DNA from: Brevundimonas sp. MF30-B | GTDB taxonomy: Bacteria > Pseudomonadota > Alphaproteobacteria > Caulobacterales > Caulobacteraceae | DNA: 64,000 nucleotides | Assembly: GCF_004683885.1 (NCBI RefSeq) | Contig: NZ_CP038440.1 | Coordinates: 1,708,001-1,772,000, forward strand | Direction: 5' to 3' | Shown: positions 42,996 to 52,248 of the stretch, piece by piece | Numbering within the stretch: the stretch's first letter is position 1 | Layout of the letters: each line of letters begins with the position of its first letter | Program-made: the position numbers and the translations under genes | The notes under the pieces: generated by a model | Seen by the model: the letters and a program-made list of their open reading frames with translations, nothing else | What the model was told of the DNA's origin: nothing | Databases searched by the model: none

Positions 42996-44051
42996 ATGAG
43001 CGCGCAAACCGTCGTCCTGGTCGCGGGCGTCCACGGCGTATCCGGCAAGGCCGCAGCGACGGCCTGGGCTCGCAAGCCGGGCGTCAAGGTGTACGGCCTG
43101 TCCCGGCGCGAGGCCGAACTGCCGCCCGGCGTCGAAGGGATCACCGTCGATCTGCTGGACAGGTCGGACGTCGAGATCAAGCTCGGCGGCCTCAACGATG
43201 TGACCCACATCGTGTTCGCCGCCTATGTCGAGAAGGCGTCCGCGGCGGAACGGTCCGAGGTGAACGTCGCCCTGCTGGCCAATCTGGTGGAGGTTGTCGA
43301 GGCGGCGTCCCCCAACCTCCGCCACGTCGCCTTCTATCAGGGCGGTAAGGCGTACGGCTCGGATCTAGGACCTTTCAAAACGCCCGCGCGCGAGGATGAT
43401 CCCCGCTTGATGTCGCCGAACTTCTACTACGACCAAGAGGATTTTCTGCGGCGCCGACAAACCGGCAAGTCTTGGAGCTGGACGGCGCTGCGGCCCGAGG
43501 CGATCGTGGGATACGCCACCGGCAACCCCATGAATCTCGGGGTGGCGATCGCCGTCTATGCGACGATTTCGAAAGAGCTCGGCCTGCCGCTGCGCTTCCC
43601 GGGGTCGCCGGACGCCTACGACGCCCTGTATCAAGTCACCGACGCCGGTTTGCTGGCGGAGGCCACCGTATGGGCGGGCGACGAACCGAAGGCCGCCAAC
43701 GAGATCTTCAACCTCACCAACGGCGACCAGTTTCGCTGGCGGCACATGTGGCCCCGGATCGCGCGGATGTTCGACATGGAGGTGGCCGAGCCCGTGCCGA
43801 TGCCCCTGACGGCTTATATGACAGACAAGGCGGAGCTGTGGGCGCGGATCGTCGAGAAACACGATCTGCAGCCGACGGCCTATGACCGGCTGGCGACCTG
43901 GTCGTTCGCCGACTTCATCTTCTCGAGCGGCTACGACAACGTCTCAAGCACGATCAAGGCGCGGCTCGCCGGCTTCCACGGCTGTGTGGACAGTGAAGAC
44001 CTGTTCCGCACCTTCTTCGCGTCCTTGCGCGAGGACAGGGTGATCCCCTGA
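42996..44051 (+). CDS. PRISE-type NAD(P)-dependent reductase
   Basis: 351 residues, an atypical SDR with the Rossmann motif VLVAGVHGVSGKAAATAWAR and GLSRREAELPPGVEGITVDL. The segment SPNFYYDQEDFLRRRQTGKS contains the YYxxED block typical of progesterone 5-beta-reductase/iridoid synthase (PRISE) enzymes, where the Tyr and an upstream Lys (GGKAYG) act in enone reduction. WTALRPEAIVGYATGNPMN follows. The substrate is likely an enone; regulation by the divergent LysR is expected. Confidence 0.82.
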   Translation: MSAQTVVLVAGVHGVSGKAAATAWARKPGVKVYGLSRREAELPPGVEGITVDLLDRSDVEIKLGGLNDVTHIVFAAYVEKASAAERSEVNVALLANLVEVVEAASPNLRHVAFYQGGKAYGSDLGPFKTPAREDDPRLMSPNFYYDQEDFLRRRQTGKSWSWTALRPEAIVGYATGNPMNLGVAIAVYATISKELGLPLRFPGSPDAYDALYQVTDAGLLAEATVWAGDEPKAANEIFNLTNGDQFRWRHMWPRIARMFDMEVAEPVPMPLTAYMTDKAELWARIVEKHDLQPTAYDRLATWSFADFIFSSGYDNVSSTIKARLAGFHGCVDSEDLFRTFFASLREDRVIP

Positions 44052-44249
44052 CCGGCTCGCGGGCCGATCTGGCTTAGCCTGAGCGGCCCGCCGCTCACCC
44101 TGACGCCGTCTGGTGGCCCGCTCTGGTTCGACCGAGCCAGGACGGGACGGCGCCGGGGGAGGCCCCGGCGCTCGTGAGCATCCTGACCATGCGACCGATG
44201 GGGACGCCGTCTTCCGGCGCCGGCCTTGTGTCGGACGGCGGCGTTGGGA

Positions 44250-45056
44250 TCAGTGCGCGGCGCCGCGGCCGTGGGCCGATGCCTCGAAGGTCAGGGTTGC
44301 GTTGTTGGTGACGAACCGATCGCCGGGCCGTGACGGGGCGTCGATGGTGACGGCGACCAGCATGACCGGCCCGCTCAGATCGTCTTCAAGCTGTAGACGG
44401 CCCTCGGCGTCCGTCACGACGGAGCGGCGTTCGTCCGCACCGAACCGGACGACGACCGGGTGCGCCGCCAGCGGCTGGCCGTTTCTGACCAGTTGAACCG
44501 CGACCGGGCTTGCACGACCCGATTCGAACTGCGGCAGGAACTCCACCTCCAGTCCCGTCGGTCCCTGGGCCGATGGTGTGCAGGTCTCGAAGCATACGAG
44601 CGATTTCGCCAGCCGGCGCGATCGAATCTGCAGCGTCGCGCCGGCGGGCAACAGACGGTGCACCGTCGCAATGTCCTCGGCCGCGAACGGATGCTCCTCG
44701 AGATAGGTCTCGACCTGGTCCGGACGCCAGTTGGATTCTCCCCAAACCGTTTGCAGCGTCACGACGGCCATGCCTTCCTCGACGCTGGAGACCGTCAGCC
44801 GCAGCGACTGCCGCTGAGCGTCCACGGCGACGCGGGCGGGCTTCCCGTTCACGGTGGCCCGCGCCTCGCCGACCCGGGTCAGCGGCGAGCCGACGTTGAG
44901 CGCGGGGAAGTCCGACGACGAGGTCGCGTGAACGATGAGAGGTTGCCCCGCCGGTCCGATGAACCGCTCCGGAACGAGGAAGAAGTCATGGGCGCCGGCG
45001 GCGCCGGCGACGAGGCTGAGACTCGCCGCCAGGGTCAGCATCAGACGGGTGTTCAT
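44250..45056 (-). CDS. DUF4198 periplasmic protein
   Basis: 268 residues with a signal peptide ending AGAHDFFLVPERF. The AHDF start of the mature protein, the GQPLIVHATSSSDFP region and the Ig-like C-terminal domain (GQPLAAHPVVVRFGADERRS, VVTDAEGRLQLEDD) are DUF4198 features. Family members are associated with TonB-dependent metal (often nickel or cobalt) uptake, consistent with the receptor gene 57 bp upstream. The C-terminus is His-rich (EASAHGRGAAH). Confidence 0.8.
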   Translation of the reverse strand: MNTRLMLTLAASLSLVAGAAGAHDFFLVPERFIGPAGQPLIVHATSSSDFPALNVGSPLTRVGEARATVNGKPARVAVDAQRQSLRLTVSSVEEGMAVVTLQTVWGESNWRPDQVETYLEEHPFAAEDIATVHRLLPAGATLQIRSRRLAKSLVCFETCTPSAQGPTGLEVEFLPQFESGRASPVAVQLVRNGQPLAAHPVVVRFGADERRSVVTDAEGRLQLEDDLSGPVMLVAVTIDAPSRPGDRFVTNNATLTFEASAHGRGAAH

Positions 45057-45113
45057 TGCAGGAGAGGCCTTCTGTGATGGGATTTGCTTCTGGACGTGGC
45101 GTCTAAGGCGGGA

Positions 45114-48100
45114 TCAGAAACGCGCCGTCAGCCCGACGTAGTACCGGCGACCGATCACGTCGTAGGTGGACGGGTCGGTGTTGGCGGCGATCGCGGGCGC
45201 GTAGACCGGCGGCTGTTCGTCCGTCAGATTGTTCACGCCCGCGCGAAGGGAGACGGCCTGGTTGATCTGATATCCGGCGTTCAGATCGAAGTAGTGGATG
45301 GCGTCGATGACCTGGCTCCGATTGTTGAAGTTCTCGACCTCGCCCTGGTAGCGCCAGCGCATCCCGAGCGTCCAAGGCTCCAGCGTCCAGCTCAGGGTCG
45401 AAAGCGCCTTCCATTCCGGGAGGGTCAGGCCGAAGCTGTTGGAGACGGTGCCCTTGCGATCGGTGAAGGGGCCGCCGGGGATGTCCTGGCGCTCCCATTC
45501 CAGCAGCCGCGTGCCGGTGACGTTGAGGGCCAGCGCGCCCCAATCCGGCGCACCGATGTCGACCAGGTCCAAGCGCCAGTCGACCTGGAAATCGACGCCC
45601 TGGGTCTTGAGCGTGCCTAGGTTGGCGTTGGTCTCGAAGGTGCTGGTGATCTGGCCCGAGTTCGGATCTCGACTGAACAGGCGGCAGAAGAAGTTGTTCG
45701 GATCGTAGGTCGGGTTGGACGCGCCGTCCTGATTGTAGCAGCGGCGCAGCTGTTCGGTCGTCGACACCGTGCCGACCACCTGTTCGATGGTGATGTCGTA
45801 GTAGTCGATCGAGCCGGACAAGCCGCTCAGCCATGGGTTCGACAAAGGCGACTGCCAGATGGCGCCGATCGTGAAGGAGTCGGCGGTCTCCTCCTGCAGA
45901 TCGGGATTGCCGCCGGTGAGGCCGGAGACCTGCGAGTTCGAGAAGGTGTAGGAGTCGATCACCTGCGTCGGAACATTCTGAGCCAGACACAGGCTTCGCA
46001 CCGCGGCGGCGTTGGCGGCGCCCGGCGCGCGATAGGCGCCGCGGATGTCGCAGGGATCGCCCGAGAACTGGCGAACGCCGGTGGAGGATACGGGCACGCC
46101 GATCGATGGGAAGCTCAGGTTCTGAGCGGCGAAAAGCTCACCGATCGAGGGCGCCCGCACCGCGCGCTGCACGCCGCCGCGCAGGCGCAATCCGTCCACC
46201 GCCTCCCAACTGAAATCCGCCTTGTAGGACGCCACCTGACCGATGGTGTCGTAGTCGGAGACGCGATACCCCAGATTGGTCTCCAACCGGCGAATGAACG
46301 GCAGATCGGCGAGCAATGGGATCAACACCTCGCCGTAGAGTTCCGACACCGTGTCCGACCCCGACAGCGGCGTGCCGGAGTTGCCGGCGAGCTCCGGGCC
46401 GGTGACGCCGTTGAGCGTGAAGGTGCTGAGCAACAGGTTGTCGGGCGAGAAGTCGTAGTTCTGCTCGCGGTAGGTCGCGCCGACCGCCGCCCGCACCTCG
46501 CCGGCGGGAAGGGTGAAAAGCCCCCCCTGGAGGTTCGCCTCGACCACCCGCTGGTCGTTTGTGGTCTTGTTGCGCGGCACGCGGCTGACATAGGCGATGC
46601 AGCTGGCGCTGAGCGGATTGGCGCCGAAGGGGTTGAACCCGCCGGTGCAGAGCGAGGCGCCGCCGTCCGGCGCCTCTAGGAGCCGCTGGACGGCAGAGCG
46701 CGACAGATAGCCAGTGTATTCGGTGTCGTTGTCGACCCGGCCGTAGGACAGATAGACGTCGTAGGTCCAGTCCCGCAGGCCGGTCAGATCGCCGCGCAAG
46801 CCCGTCGTGATCTGATAGACGCTGTAGTCTTCGTTCTGTCGGCGCGGACCGAGCTCATTGAACCGCTTGTCCAGCCGGAAGCTTCCGCCCGGATTGGGCC
46901 GGGAGTTCAGGACGCTTCGCAACTCCGCCGGAATGAAGGGATTGGTCGACGGGATGCGGAAGCCGGTGGTGGGCCCGGTGCCGGGATTGGAAGCCAGCTG
47001 GTTGCCGGCCTCATACTGGGAGAACAGGACATCCGCGTAGAATTCGACCGACTCGGCGATGTCGTAGCTCGCCGCGGCGTACACATTGTAGCGGGTCTGG
47101 GGGATGATCAGGTAGTTGCGATCGACCGTGCTGTAGGTGAAGTCCGTCTGCTGCAGCGGACCCGGCGTGCGGAACCCTTCGTAGTCGATGCCGCCGGGGC
47201 TGACGTAGTCGCGCGCGCCCTGATAGGTGAACAGCGTGCCGTTGTTGTTGAAGCCGAAGGTGTCGCCCCGGGCGGCCCCGGGAACCGCGGCGTTGACGGC
47301 GGCGGCCGTCGGCAGATTGGTGGCGTCGAACACCGTCGACCCGAGCGGCGAGGTGCCGGCGAACCCTCCGATGAGCGAGAAGTCGCGACGGGCGTTGAGC
47401 ACCGACGCCCGGTTCGAGTAGCCCGCCGACAGAACGGCGCGCCCGCGCCCCTCGGCGAAGCCGCCGCCGAGGGTCAGGCTGACCGCTTCCGCTTCGGCGT
47501 CGCCTCGGTCGGAGACGCCGTACTGGGCGTCCAGTTTGAAGCCCTCGAAGCGGCGGTCGAGCAGGAAGTTGAGCACGCCGCCGACGGCGTCCGACCCGTA
47601 GGTCGAAGACGCTCCGCCGGTGATGGTCTCGATGCTGGAGATCAGCGGCGTAGGCAGCAGGTTGAGATCGACGACCGACGACGCGTTCGACGGGACGATC
47701 CGGCGACCCTCGAGCAGCACGAGCGTGCGGGTCGAGCCCAAGCCGCGGAGCTGGACATTGGCCTGTCCCGCCAGGTTCGGGCTGTTCGAGGCCGCATTGC
47801 CCAGGGCGGTGAACTGCGGCAGATCGTTGACCAGGCTCTCGATGTTGACGGATCCCGTGGCCTGGAAGTCTTCCTGGTTCACGGTCACGATGGGGCTGTT
47901 GGCGATGTAGTCCTGTCTGGCGATGCGGGAGCCCGTCACGATCACCGCATCGAGTTCCGTGGCCGATGGGGGGGATTGGGGTTCGGCCTGATCCTGAGCC
48001 GCCGCGGGCACGGCCGTCGCGGCCGCGGCGAGCGTGAGCCCAGTCAGGATCGAAGAGGCGACGAGACGGCGCTTGAAAGACGTGGTGGCCAAAGGCTTTC

Positions 48101-48155
48101 CCCCAGTGACATTATGGCCGGATCGCGGCCCCCTCTTGCGCTCTACGCGCCGCAT
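45114..48155 (-). CDS. TonB-dependent outer-membrane receptor
   Basis: 1013 residues from ATG 48155 (GGGGAG site); TTG 48092 with GGGGGAAAG is an alternative. Signal (GLTLAAAATAVPAAAQ), TonB box and plug domain (ELDAVIVTGSRIARQDYIAN, LRGLGSTRTLVLLEGRRIVP), then a 22-strand barrel with TonB-dependent receptor segments (NPDLQEETADSFTIGAIWQS) and terminal strand ending YVGLTARF. The RxLVLLEGRRIVPSN plug is typical of Caulobacterales receptors of large-substrate type. It is co-oriented with DUF4198; the ligand is unknown. Confidence 0.9.
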   Translation of the reverse strand: MRRVERKRGPRSGHNVTGGKPLATTSFKRRLVASSILTGLTLAAAATAVPAAAQDQAEPQSPPSATELDAVIVTGSRIARQDYIANSPIVTVNQEDFQATGSVNIESLVNDLPQFTALGNAASNSPNLAGQANVQLRGLGSTRTLVLLEGRRIVPSNASSVVDLNLLPTPLISSIETITGGASSTYGSDAVGGVLNFLLDRRFEGFKLDAQYGVSDRGDAEAEAVSLTLGGGFAEGRGRAVLSAGYSNRASVLNARRDFSLIGGFAGTSPLGSTVFDATNLPTAAAVNAAVPGAARGDTFGFNNNGTLFTYQGARDYVSPGGIDYEGFRTPGPLQQTDFTYSTVDRNYLIIPQTRYNVYAAASYDIAESVEFYADVLFSQYEAGNQLASNPGTGPTTGFRIPSTNPFIPAELRSVLNSRPNPGGSFRLDKRFNELGPRRQNEDYSVYQITTGLRGDLTGLRDWTYDVYLSYGRVDNDTEYTGYLSRSAVQRLLEAPDGGASLCTGGFNPFGANPLSASCIAYVSRVPRNKTTNDQRVVEANLQGGLFTLPAGEVRAAVGATYREQNYDFSPDNLLLSTFTLNGVTGPELAGNSGTPLSGSDTVSELYGEVLIPLLADLPFIRRLETNLGYRVSDYDTIGQVASYKADFSWEAVDGLRLRGGVQRAVRAPSIGELFAAQNLSFPSIGVPVSSTGVRQFSGDPCDIRGAYRAPGAANAAAVRSLCLAQNVPTQVIDSYTFSNSQVSGLTGGNPDLQEETADSFTIGAIWQSPLSNPWLSGLSGSIDYYDITIEQVVGTVSTTEQLRRCYNQDGASNPTYDPNNFFCRLFSRDPNSGQITSTFETNANLGTLKTQGVDFQVDWRLDLVDIGAPDWGALALNVTGTRLLEWERQDIPGGPFTDRKGTVSNSFGLTLPEWKALSTLSWTLEPWTLGMRWRYQGEVENFNNRSQVIDAIHYFDLNAGYQINQAVSLRAGVNNLTDEQPPVYAPAIAANTDPSTYDVIGRRYYVGLTARF

Positions 48156-48171
48156 CAGGGCTCCCCTCGTC

Positions 48172-48203
48172 CATCAGCAAAAATTTGCTACTCGATGCTG
48201 ATG
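48172..48203. promoter_or_regulatory. Inverted repeat upstream of the TonB receptor
   Basis: CATCAGCA (48172-48179) and TGCTGATG (48196-48203) are exact inverted repeats with a 16-bp A/T-rich spacer, 17 bp upstream of the receptor ATG. It may be an operator or leader hairpin. The rest of 48156-48523 shows no gene. Confidence 0.45.
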
Positions 48204-48523
48204 GAGTGTGCTGTTGAGGTTGAATCATCCCCTAGCGACGCAATCTAGGGTGCATAAGTGTTGGTCTTCCCGCCTACTTCACGCTGTGGCGCGGAGCGGG
48301 GCGATGGCGGCCGGCGTCGGACCCGTCGCTTCTGATCGATGAGGCGACCGGCTGGCGACATGGGCAGCGAGGGCAGGCTTGATCGGCCCCTTCTTAAAAG
48401 GCGGCCGGGACCTCGGGCTGTCGCGGCTACACTCACAGCCCGGCGTCGGCGCAGCGCGCCTTGAGGAAAAAGGAAGGGAGGCGGCGGGCGCTCCGGGTGG
48501 AGCCGCAGAAGGAGGAGGCCGCC

Positions 48524-49144
48524 ATGACACCCCAAGCCGATTTGGCCCCGATGACCGTTCCCCGTCATCGGCCGTCATCGACCGACCCGTTCGAGGGGCC
48601 GGACGACGAGACGCTGCTGGCGCACATGCTGGCGCGCACGGCGCCCTCGGGTCAGGCGGGCAGGATGGCCGCGCTTCTGTTCGAGCGCTTCGGCGGATTG
48701 GCGGAGATCACGGCGGCTGATGATCCAGAGCTGACGCGGATCGACGGGATCGACGCGGCGGTCTTGGCGGATCTCAAGACGCTTCGTCGGCTCTGTGAGC
48801 GCCTGGCGCGCACCCGGGCGTCCGCGCGACCGGCGCTGTCGTCCTGGACGGCGGTGCTGGCCTATGCCCGCGTCGCTCTGGGCGGAGCGCCACGCGAGCA
48901 GTTCCGGGCCCTGTATCTCGACAGGAAGAACCAGCTCCTGAAAGATGAGCTGGTGGGGTTCGGGACGGTGGACCACGCTCCGGTGTACAACGCTGGCCCC
49001 GGCCGCGTGGCGCGGCTCGGCCGAATCCCCGACATCGAGGAGACCCGAAACTACGTCGCCACTGTCGTCGACTGTTACCTGGCCCTGACCGCGGGACAGG
49101 CGCTGACCAGTTCCAACCAATGCCGTCCGCGAGCGACGCCATGA
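48524..49144 (+). pseudogene. RadC N-terminal part fused in frame to a lytic transglycosylase tail
   Basis: 206 residues with an AAGGAGGAGG site. Residues 1-~150 are RadC-like: LLERFGG-type helix-hairpin region (LLFERFGGLAEITAADDPEL) and REQFRALYLDRKNQLLKDEL, then GTVDHAPVY. At that point RadC should continue to its catalytic HxHxxxSxxxD site. Instead the sequence changes to YNAGPGRVARLGRIPDIEET, RNYVATVVDCYLAL, the conserved C-terminal part of soluble lytic transglycosylases. The fused ORF has lost both active sites and is most likely a deletion product of an integrative conjugative element. Confidence 0.78.
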
Positions 49145-49419
49145 CGCCCGCTGGTTCCGACCTGACCGATGTCGCCGCGCCGGAAGACCGTCTGCTGACC
49201 CGATCGGAAGCGTCGGCCGAACTCGCCGCGCTCGGCATCCGTTTGAAGCCATCCACCTTGGCGCGACTCTGGTCGACGGGCTCTAACGGACCGCCTTGCC
49301 GCCACGTGCGCTCCAAGCCGCTCTATCCCTTGGGTCTGCTGCGTGTCTGGGCTCAAGACCAGATGACGGAGGTGCGTTCCGGCGCGCCGGCGGCGGCGCG
49401 GGGTCGGCGTCATGGGTAG
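49141..49419 (+). CDS. Putative helix-turn-helix DNA-binding protein
   Basis: 92 residues from an ATG overlapping the preceding stop; an ATG at 49120 also exists. LLTRSEASAELAALGIRLKP and STLARLWSTGSNGPPCRHVR resemble the HTH of small regulators of integrative elements (MerR-like/excisionase fold). It overlaps the next ORF by 8 bp, suggesting one element-encoded operon. Confidence 0.6.
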   Translation: MTPAGSDLTDVAAPEDRLLTRSEASAELAALGIRLKPSTLARLWSTGSNGPPCRHVRSKPLYPLGLLRVWAQDQMTEVRSGAPAAARGRRHG

Positions 49420-49609
49420 CGAGGCGCCGCTGGCGGGAGCGGATCGCTCCATCCCAAACGTGCTCGCCGATCCGGCCGCAAGCTTCGCGCTCAAGACCGT
49501 TCTGATCGAATGGCGCGATCGGGACGTCGTCGATGCGGCGGCCGACGCCCGCACGTTGTGCGACCTGCTCGAGGCGCGGTGCGACCGCTGGCTGGCGGCG
49601 GGATCATGA
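49412..49609 (+). CDS. Small hypothetical protein of an integrated element
   Basis: 65 residues, mostly helical (ASFALKTVLIEWRDRDVVDA, then ARTLCDLLEARCDRWLAAG). It overlaps genes on both sides (ATGA with the AlpA gene). No family recognised. Confidence 0.5.
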   Translation: MGSEAPLAGADRSIPNVLADPAASFALKTVLIEWRDRDVVDAAADARTLCDLLEARCDRWLAAGS

Positions 49610-50004
49610 CTTTCCGCATAGACGGGGAGGCGGTGGCCTCGGGCGGACGCGACGACCGGCTCCTGGGCTGGGAGCGGGTCCAGGATCTGGTCGGCATCAG
49701 CCGGTCTACGGCCTGGCGTCTGCAACGGGCCGGTGATTTCCCCAAGCCCGTGCAGCTGTCCCCGGGACGGGTCGGCTGGTGGGAAAGCGAGCTGACGGCC
49801 TGGAAGACGTCGCGCGGCGGTGAGACCCCTGCGGTGCGCAAGCCGCCGCGAGCGCCCCGGCTGCCTGGTCTGGCGCGCCCCGTTCCGACGCCCCTCGCCA
49901 AGACCGCCCCGCCGCCAACCGAACTGGACCGGTCGCGCGTCCCATCGCGAAAACGGCGTCGAAAGACGCCGATCGCGTCTCAGCAGATCGACTTCGGCTT
50001 CTGA
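49606..50004 (+). CDS. AlpA-family phage-type transcriptional regulator
   Basis: 132 residues. The N-terminal ~65 residues form a MerR-like HTH: LLGWERVQDLVGISRSTAWR, LQRAGDFPKPVQLSPGRVGW, WESELTAWK. AlpA proteins control excision of integrated elements. A basic Pro-rich tail of unknown role follows. With the two genes before it, it marks the remnant of an integrative element. Confidence 0.82.
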   Translation: MTFRIDGEAVASGGRDDRLLGWERVQDLVGISRSTAWRLQRAGDFPKPVQLSPGRVGWWESELTAWKTSRGGETPAVRKPPRAPRLPGLARPVPTPLAKTAPPPTELDRSRVPSRKRRRKTPIASQQIDFGF

Positions 50005-50106
50005 TCCGACGGGACCGGTCCGCAGTTCGCGGCATCAGGATCCGCCCGCAGGGGGCGCGACAGACGCCTGGAGCCTTCAGGTGCGGCGATGGGGGCGACC
50101 GGACCT

Positions 50107-50607
50107 TCAGCCGAGTCGGACATTGACCGCCGCCGTCTTGCCGGTCCGACCGTCCTCCTCGAGATCGTAGGCGACGGTTTGTCCTTCGGAGAGCTCCTGC
50201 AGGCCGGTCCGGTTCAGCGATCGGGCGTGGACGAAGACGTCGTCGCCGCCCCCTTCGGGCTGAATGAAACCGAACCCCTTGGTCGGATCGAACCATTTGA
50301 CGACGCCCCGCCCGGAGCCTCGCTTCTCCCGGCGAGCCGCCGGAAAACGCGGCGGCGCAGGCGCCGGCCGCGCTGGACGCTCCGGACGCGAGGCCCGCGC
50401 CGTCACCGTCAGGTCGACGGCTGAAGATCGGCCGCTGCGGCGATCGGCTTCCAGTTCGAAGCCGACGGCGTCACCCTCGTTCAGGGCGATCAGCCCGGCG
50501 GCCTGGACGGCCGAGATGTGGACGAAGACATCCGGGCCGCCGCCCTCCGTGGCGATGAAGCCGAAGCCTTTCGCGGCGTTGAAGAATTTGACGACGCCCT
50601 GCGGCAT
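50107..50607 (-). CDS. Double cold-shock-domain protein
   Basis: 166 residues with two cold-shock domains. The first (residues 1-70) has GVVKFFNAAKGFGFI and DVFVHISAVQAAGL; the second (about 98-166) has GVVKWFDPTKGFGFIQPEGG and DVFVHARSLNRTGLQ. RNP1 (KGFGFI) and RNP2 (DVFVH) are intact in both. A basic Pro/Arg linker joins them. Double-CSD proteins occur widely in Caulobacterales; they bind single-stranded nucleic acid and act as RNA chaperones. Confidence 0.9.
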   Translation of the reverse strand: MPQGVVKFFNAAKGFGFIATEGGGPDVFVHISAVQAAGLIALNEGDAVGFELEADRRSGRSSAVDLTVTARASRPERPARPAPAPPRFPAARREKRGSGRGVVKWFDPTKGFGFIQPEGGGDDVFVHARSLNRTGLQELSEGQTVAYDLEEDGRTGKTAAVNVRLG

Positions 50608-50724
50608 ACAGCGGCCTCCCGATGAGTGGGTCGAAGATACTGGGTCGGCGGAGTCGGCGCCAGTCTGGCCGCCTGGCTTGCCGGCTTCGCCGAAGCGGCC
50701 GGCGCTGGCTGCGGCCAGCCCTTG

Positions 50725-51846
50725 CTAGGCCACAGGCCGGTCCGGGCTCGTCCCTGGAAACGGCGTGCGGGCCGCGGGCGGGTTGATCCAAGCCTGGACC
50801 GGGCGGTCGAACCCGTAACGGAACAGCGCCGCGCCGATGAAGGCGGCCGCCACGCCGGCTCCCCACACCGCCCACCGGATGGGCTCCGGCCACTCGGCCT
50901 GACCCAGGGCGTCGGCGGCGGCGAACCAGACGATGCGGGTCACCTCGTTGGTGAGGAAAAGGGCGAAGGCCATTAGGCCGAGCGCCTCGATCACTCGCGA
51001 GGGGCGAACCACAGGCAGGGCGCCGGCCGCCCAGATCATCACGGTCAGCAACGCCAGCGACACAAGCCCCGCCTCTCCGATCATCTGAACGATCACGAAG
51101 GCGGCGAAGGCGGCGAGGCCCAAGGCGCCCGCAACGCGGGGCGAGACATAATGGCGCGCGCCCAGCTGTGCGGCGGCGACGCCGAGCAGGAAGAGCGGCA
51201 GCGCCCGCAGGAAGCCGTGGCGCAGCGGCAGGCGGTAGAGCGGATCGCCGAGAAAGGCGCGGCTCGCGAGATCGGCGGCGAGGAAGAGCGTCACGGCCCC
51301 GGCAGCCGCCATCCAGGCGGGGCGCCGCCACAGCCCCCGACAGACCCAAGGCAGGAGCAGGTAGCAGCCGAGCAGGGCCGACAGAGTCCAGGTCGGAGCG
51401 TTCCATCCCTGGCCGCCGGGAACACCGTAGGCCTGAACGAGCATCACCTGGGCAGGGAGCTGGCCCCAGTCGAACCACAGCGGATTGCTGGGGCGAATCC
51501 CGAAGAGGGCGGCGGCGGCGACCAGGGTGGCGAGAGCGGCGATGACCACGAGATGGGCCGGCACGAGCCGCAGGAGGCGCTGGCGGACGTAGGCGGGGAA
51601 CGACGCGGTCCTCGCGGCGAAGCGATCGCCGTAGATCCGGGCGAGGATGTAGCCGGAATCGATGATGAAGAAGTTGGTCAGCAGGTAGCCGCGGTCGAAG
51701 GCGGGATGGACCTCGCCCAGTGGGACGGGCGCGGCCTGCCGGAAATGATAAAGGACGATGAGCGCGCCGGCCGTGAACCGAAGCACGTCCAGCCAGCCGC
51801 CTCGGGCGAGGCGCGGCGGCGCGGGGGCGGTCAGTGTTGTCGTCAT
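50725..51846 (-). CDS. Acyltransferase 3 family membrane protein
   Basis: 373 residues with about ten membrane helices. WLDVLRFTAGALIVLYHFRQ has the family Arg and His, and NFFIIDSGYILARIYGDRFA matches the second conserved region. NAPTWTLSALLGCYLLLPW follows. It is the last gene of the czc-CDF operon (4-bp overlap with the gene upstream). Its connection to metal resistance is not known; it may modify the envelope. Confidence 0.83.
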   Translation of the reverse strand: MTTTLTAPAPPRLARGGWLDVLRFTAGALIVLYHFRQAAPVPLGEVHPAFDRGYLLTNFFIIDSGYILARIYGDRFAARTASFPAYVRQRLLRLVPAHLVVIAALATLVAAAALFGIRPSNPLWFDWGQLPAQVMLVQAYGVPGGQGWNAPTWTLSALLGCYLLLPWVCRGLWRRPAWMAAAGAVTLFLAADLASRAFLGDPLYRLPLRHGFLRALPLFLLGVAAAQLGARHYVSPRVAGALGLAAFAAFVIVQMIGEAGLVSLALLTVMIWAAGALPVVRPSRVIEALGLMAFALFLTNEVTRIVWFAAADALGQAEWPEPIRWAVWGAGVAAAFIGAALFRYGFDRPVQAWINPPAARTPFPGTSPDRPVA

Positions 51847-52247
51847 CGGGCCGGGTCCAGATGGGCATGGGCTACGCGCGGTTCGACACGCAGGTCGTGA
51901 CGGACGGCGTAAAGCGCCGCCGTCCCGACGATCCCCGCCAAGGCAAAGGGCAGCAGGAGAAGGCGGGCGCGGCGATCCCGAGGTCCCAGGATCGCGGCGC
52001 CCCCGATCAAGACCACCATCAGCAGACCGTAGGCCATGGCCAGGGGGAGGTGGAAGGTCGCGGCGACGGAGACGGACAACAGAAGGACGAAGACGCCGAC
52101 GATCAGGGCGGCGGCTGCGGCTACGAGCGTGTCGAGGACAGGCCGTGGCGTGCGGCGCCGGACGACGACCTTCGGCCTTCGCCGACGGCGGTATCGCCCC
52201 GCCTTCCAGCGGGGCGCCTCGCTGCGAATGACGCCGCGCCTTCCCAA
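51843..52247 (-). CDS. Small membrane protein of unknown function
   Basis: 134 residues from a TTG located 1 bp after the preceding stop. A very basic N-terminus (RYRRRRRPKVVVRRR) precedes three hydrophobic segments (LVAAAAALIVGVFVLLL, LAMAYGLLMVVLIGGAAIL, LLLLPFALAGIVGTAALY). It overlaps the acyltransferase start. No family recognised. Confidence 0.55.
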   Translation of the reverse strand: MGRRGVIRSEAPRWKAGRYRRRRRPKVVVRRRTPRPVLDTLVAAAAALIVGVFVLLLSVSVAATFHLPLAMAYGLLMVVLIGGAAILGPRDRRARLLLLPFALAGIVGTAALYAVRHDLRVEPRVAHAHLDPAR

Positions 52248-52248
52248 C

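Noticed and set aside
48524-49144. Functional RadC protein
   Set aside because: The HxHxxxSxxxD active site is absent because the sequence switches to a transglycosylase tail.
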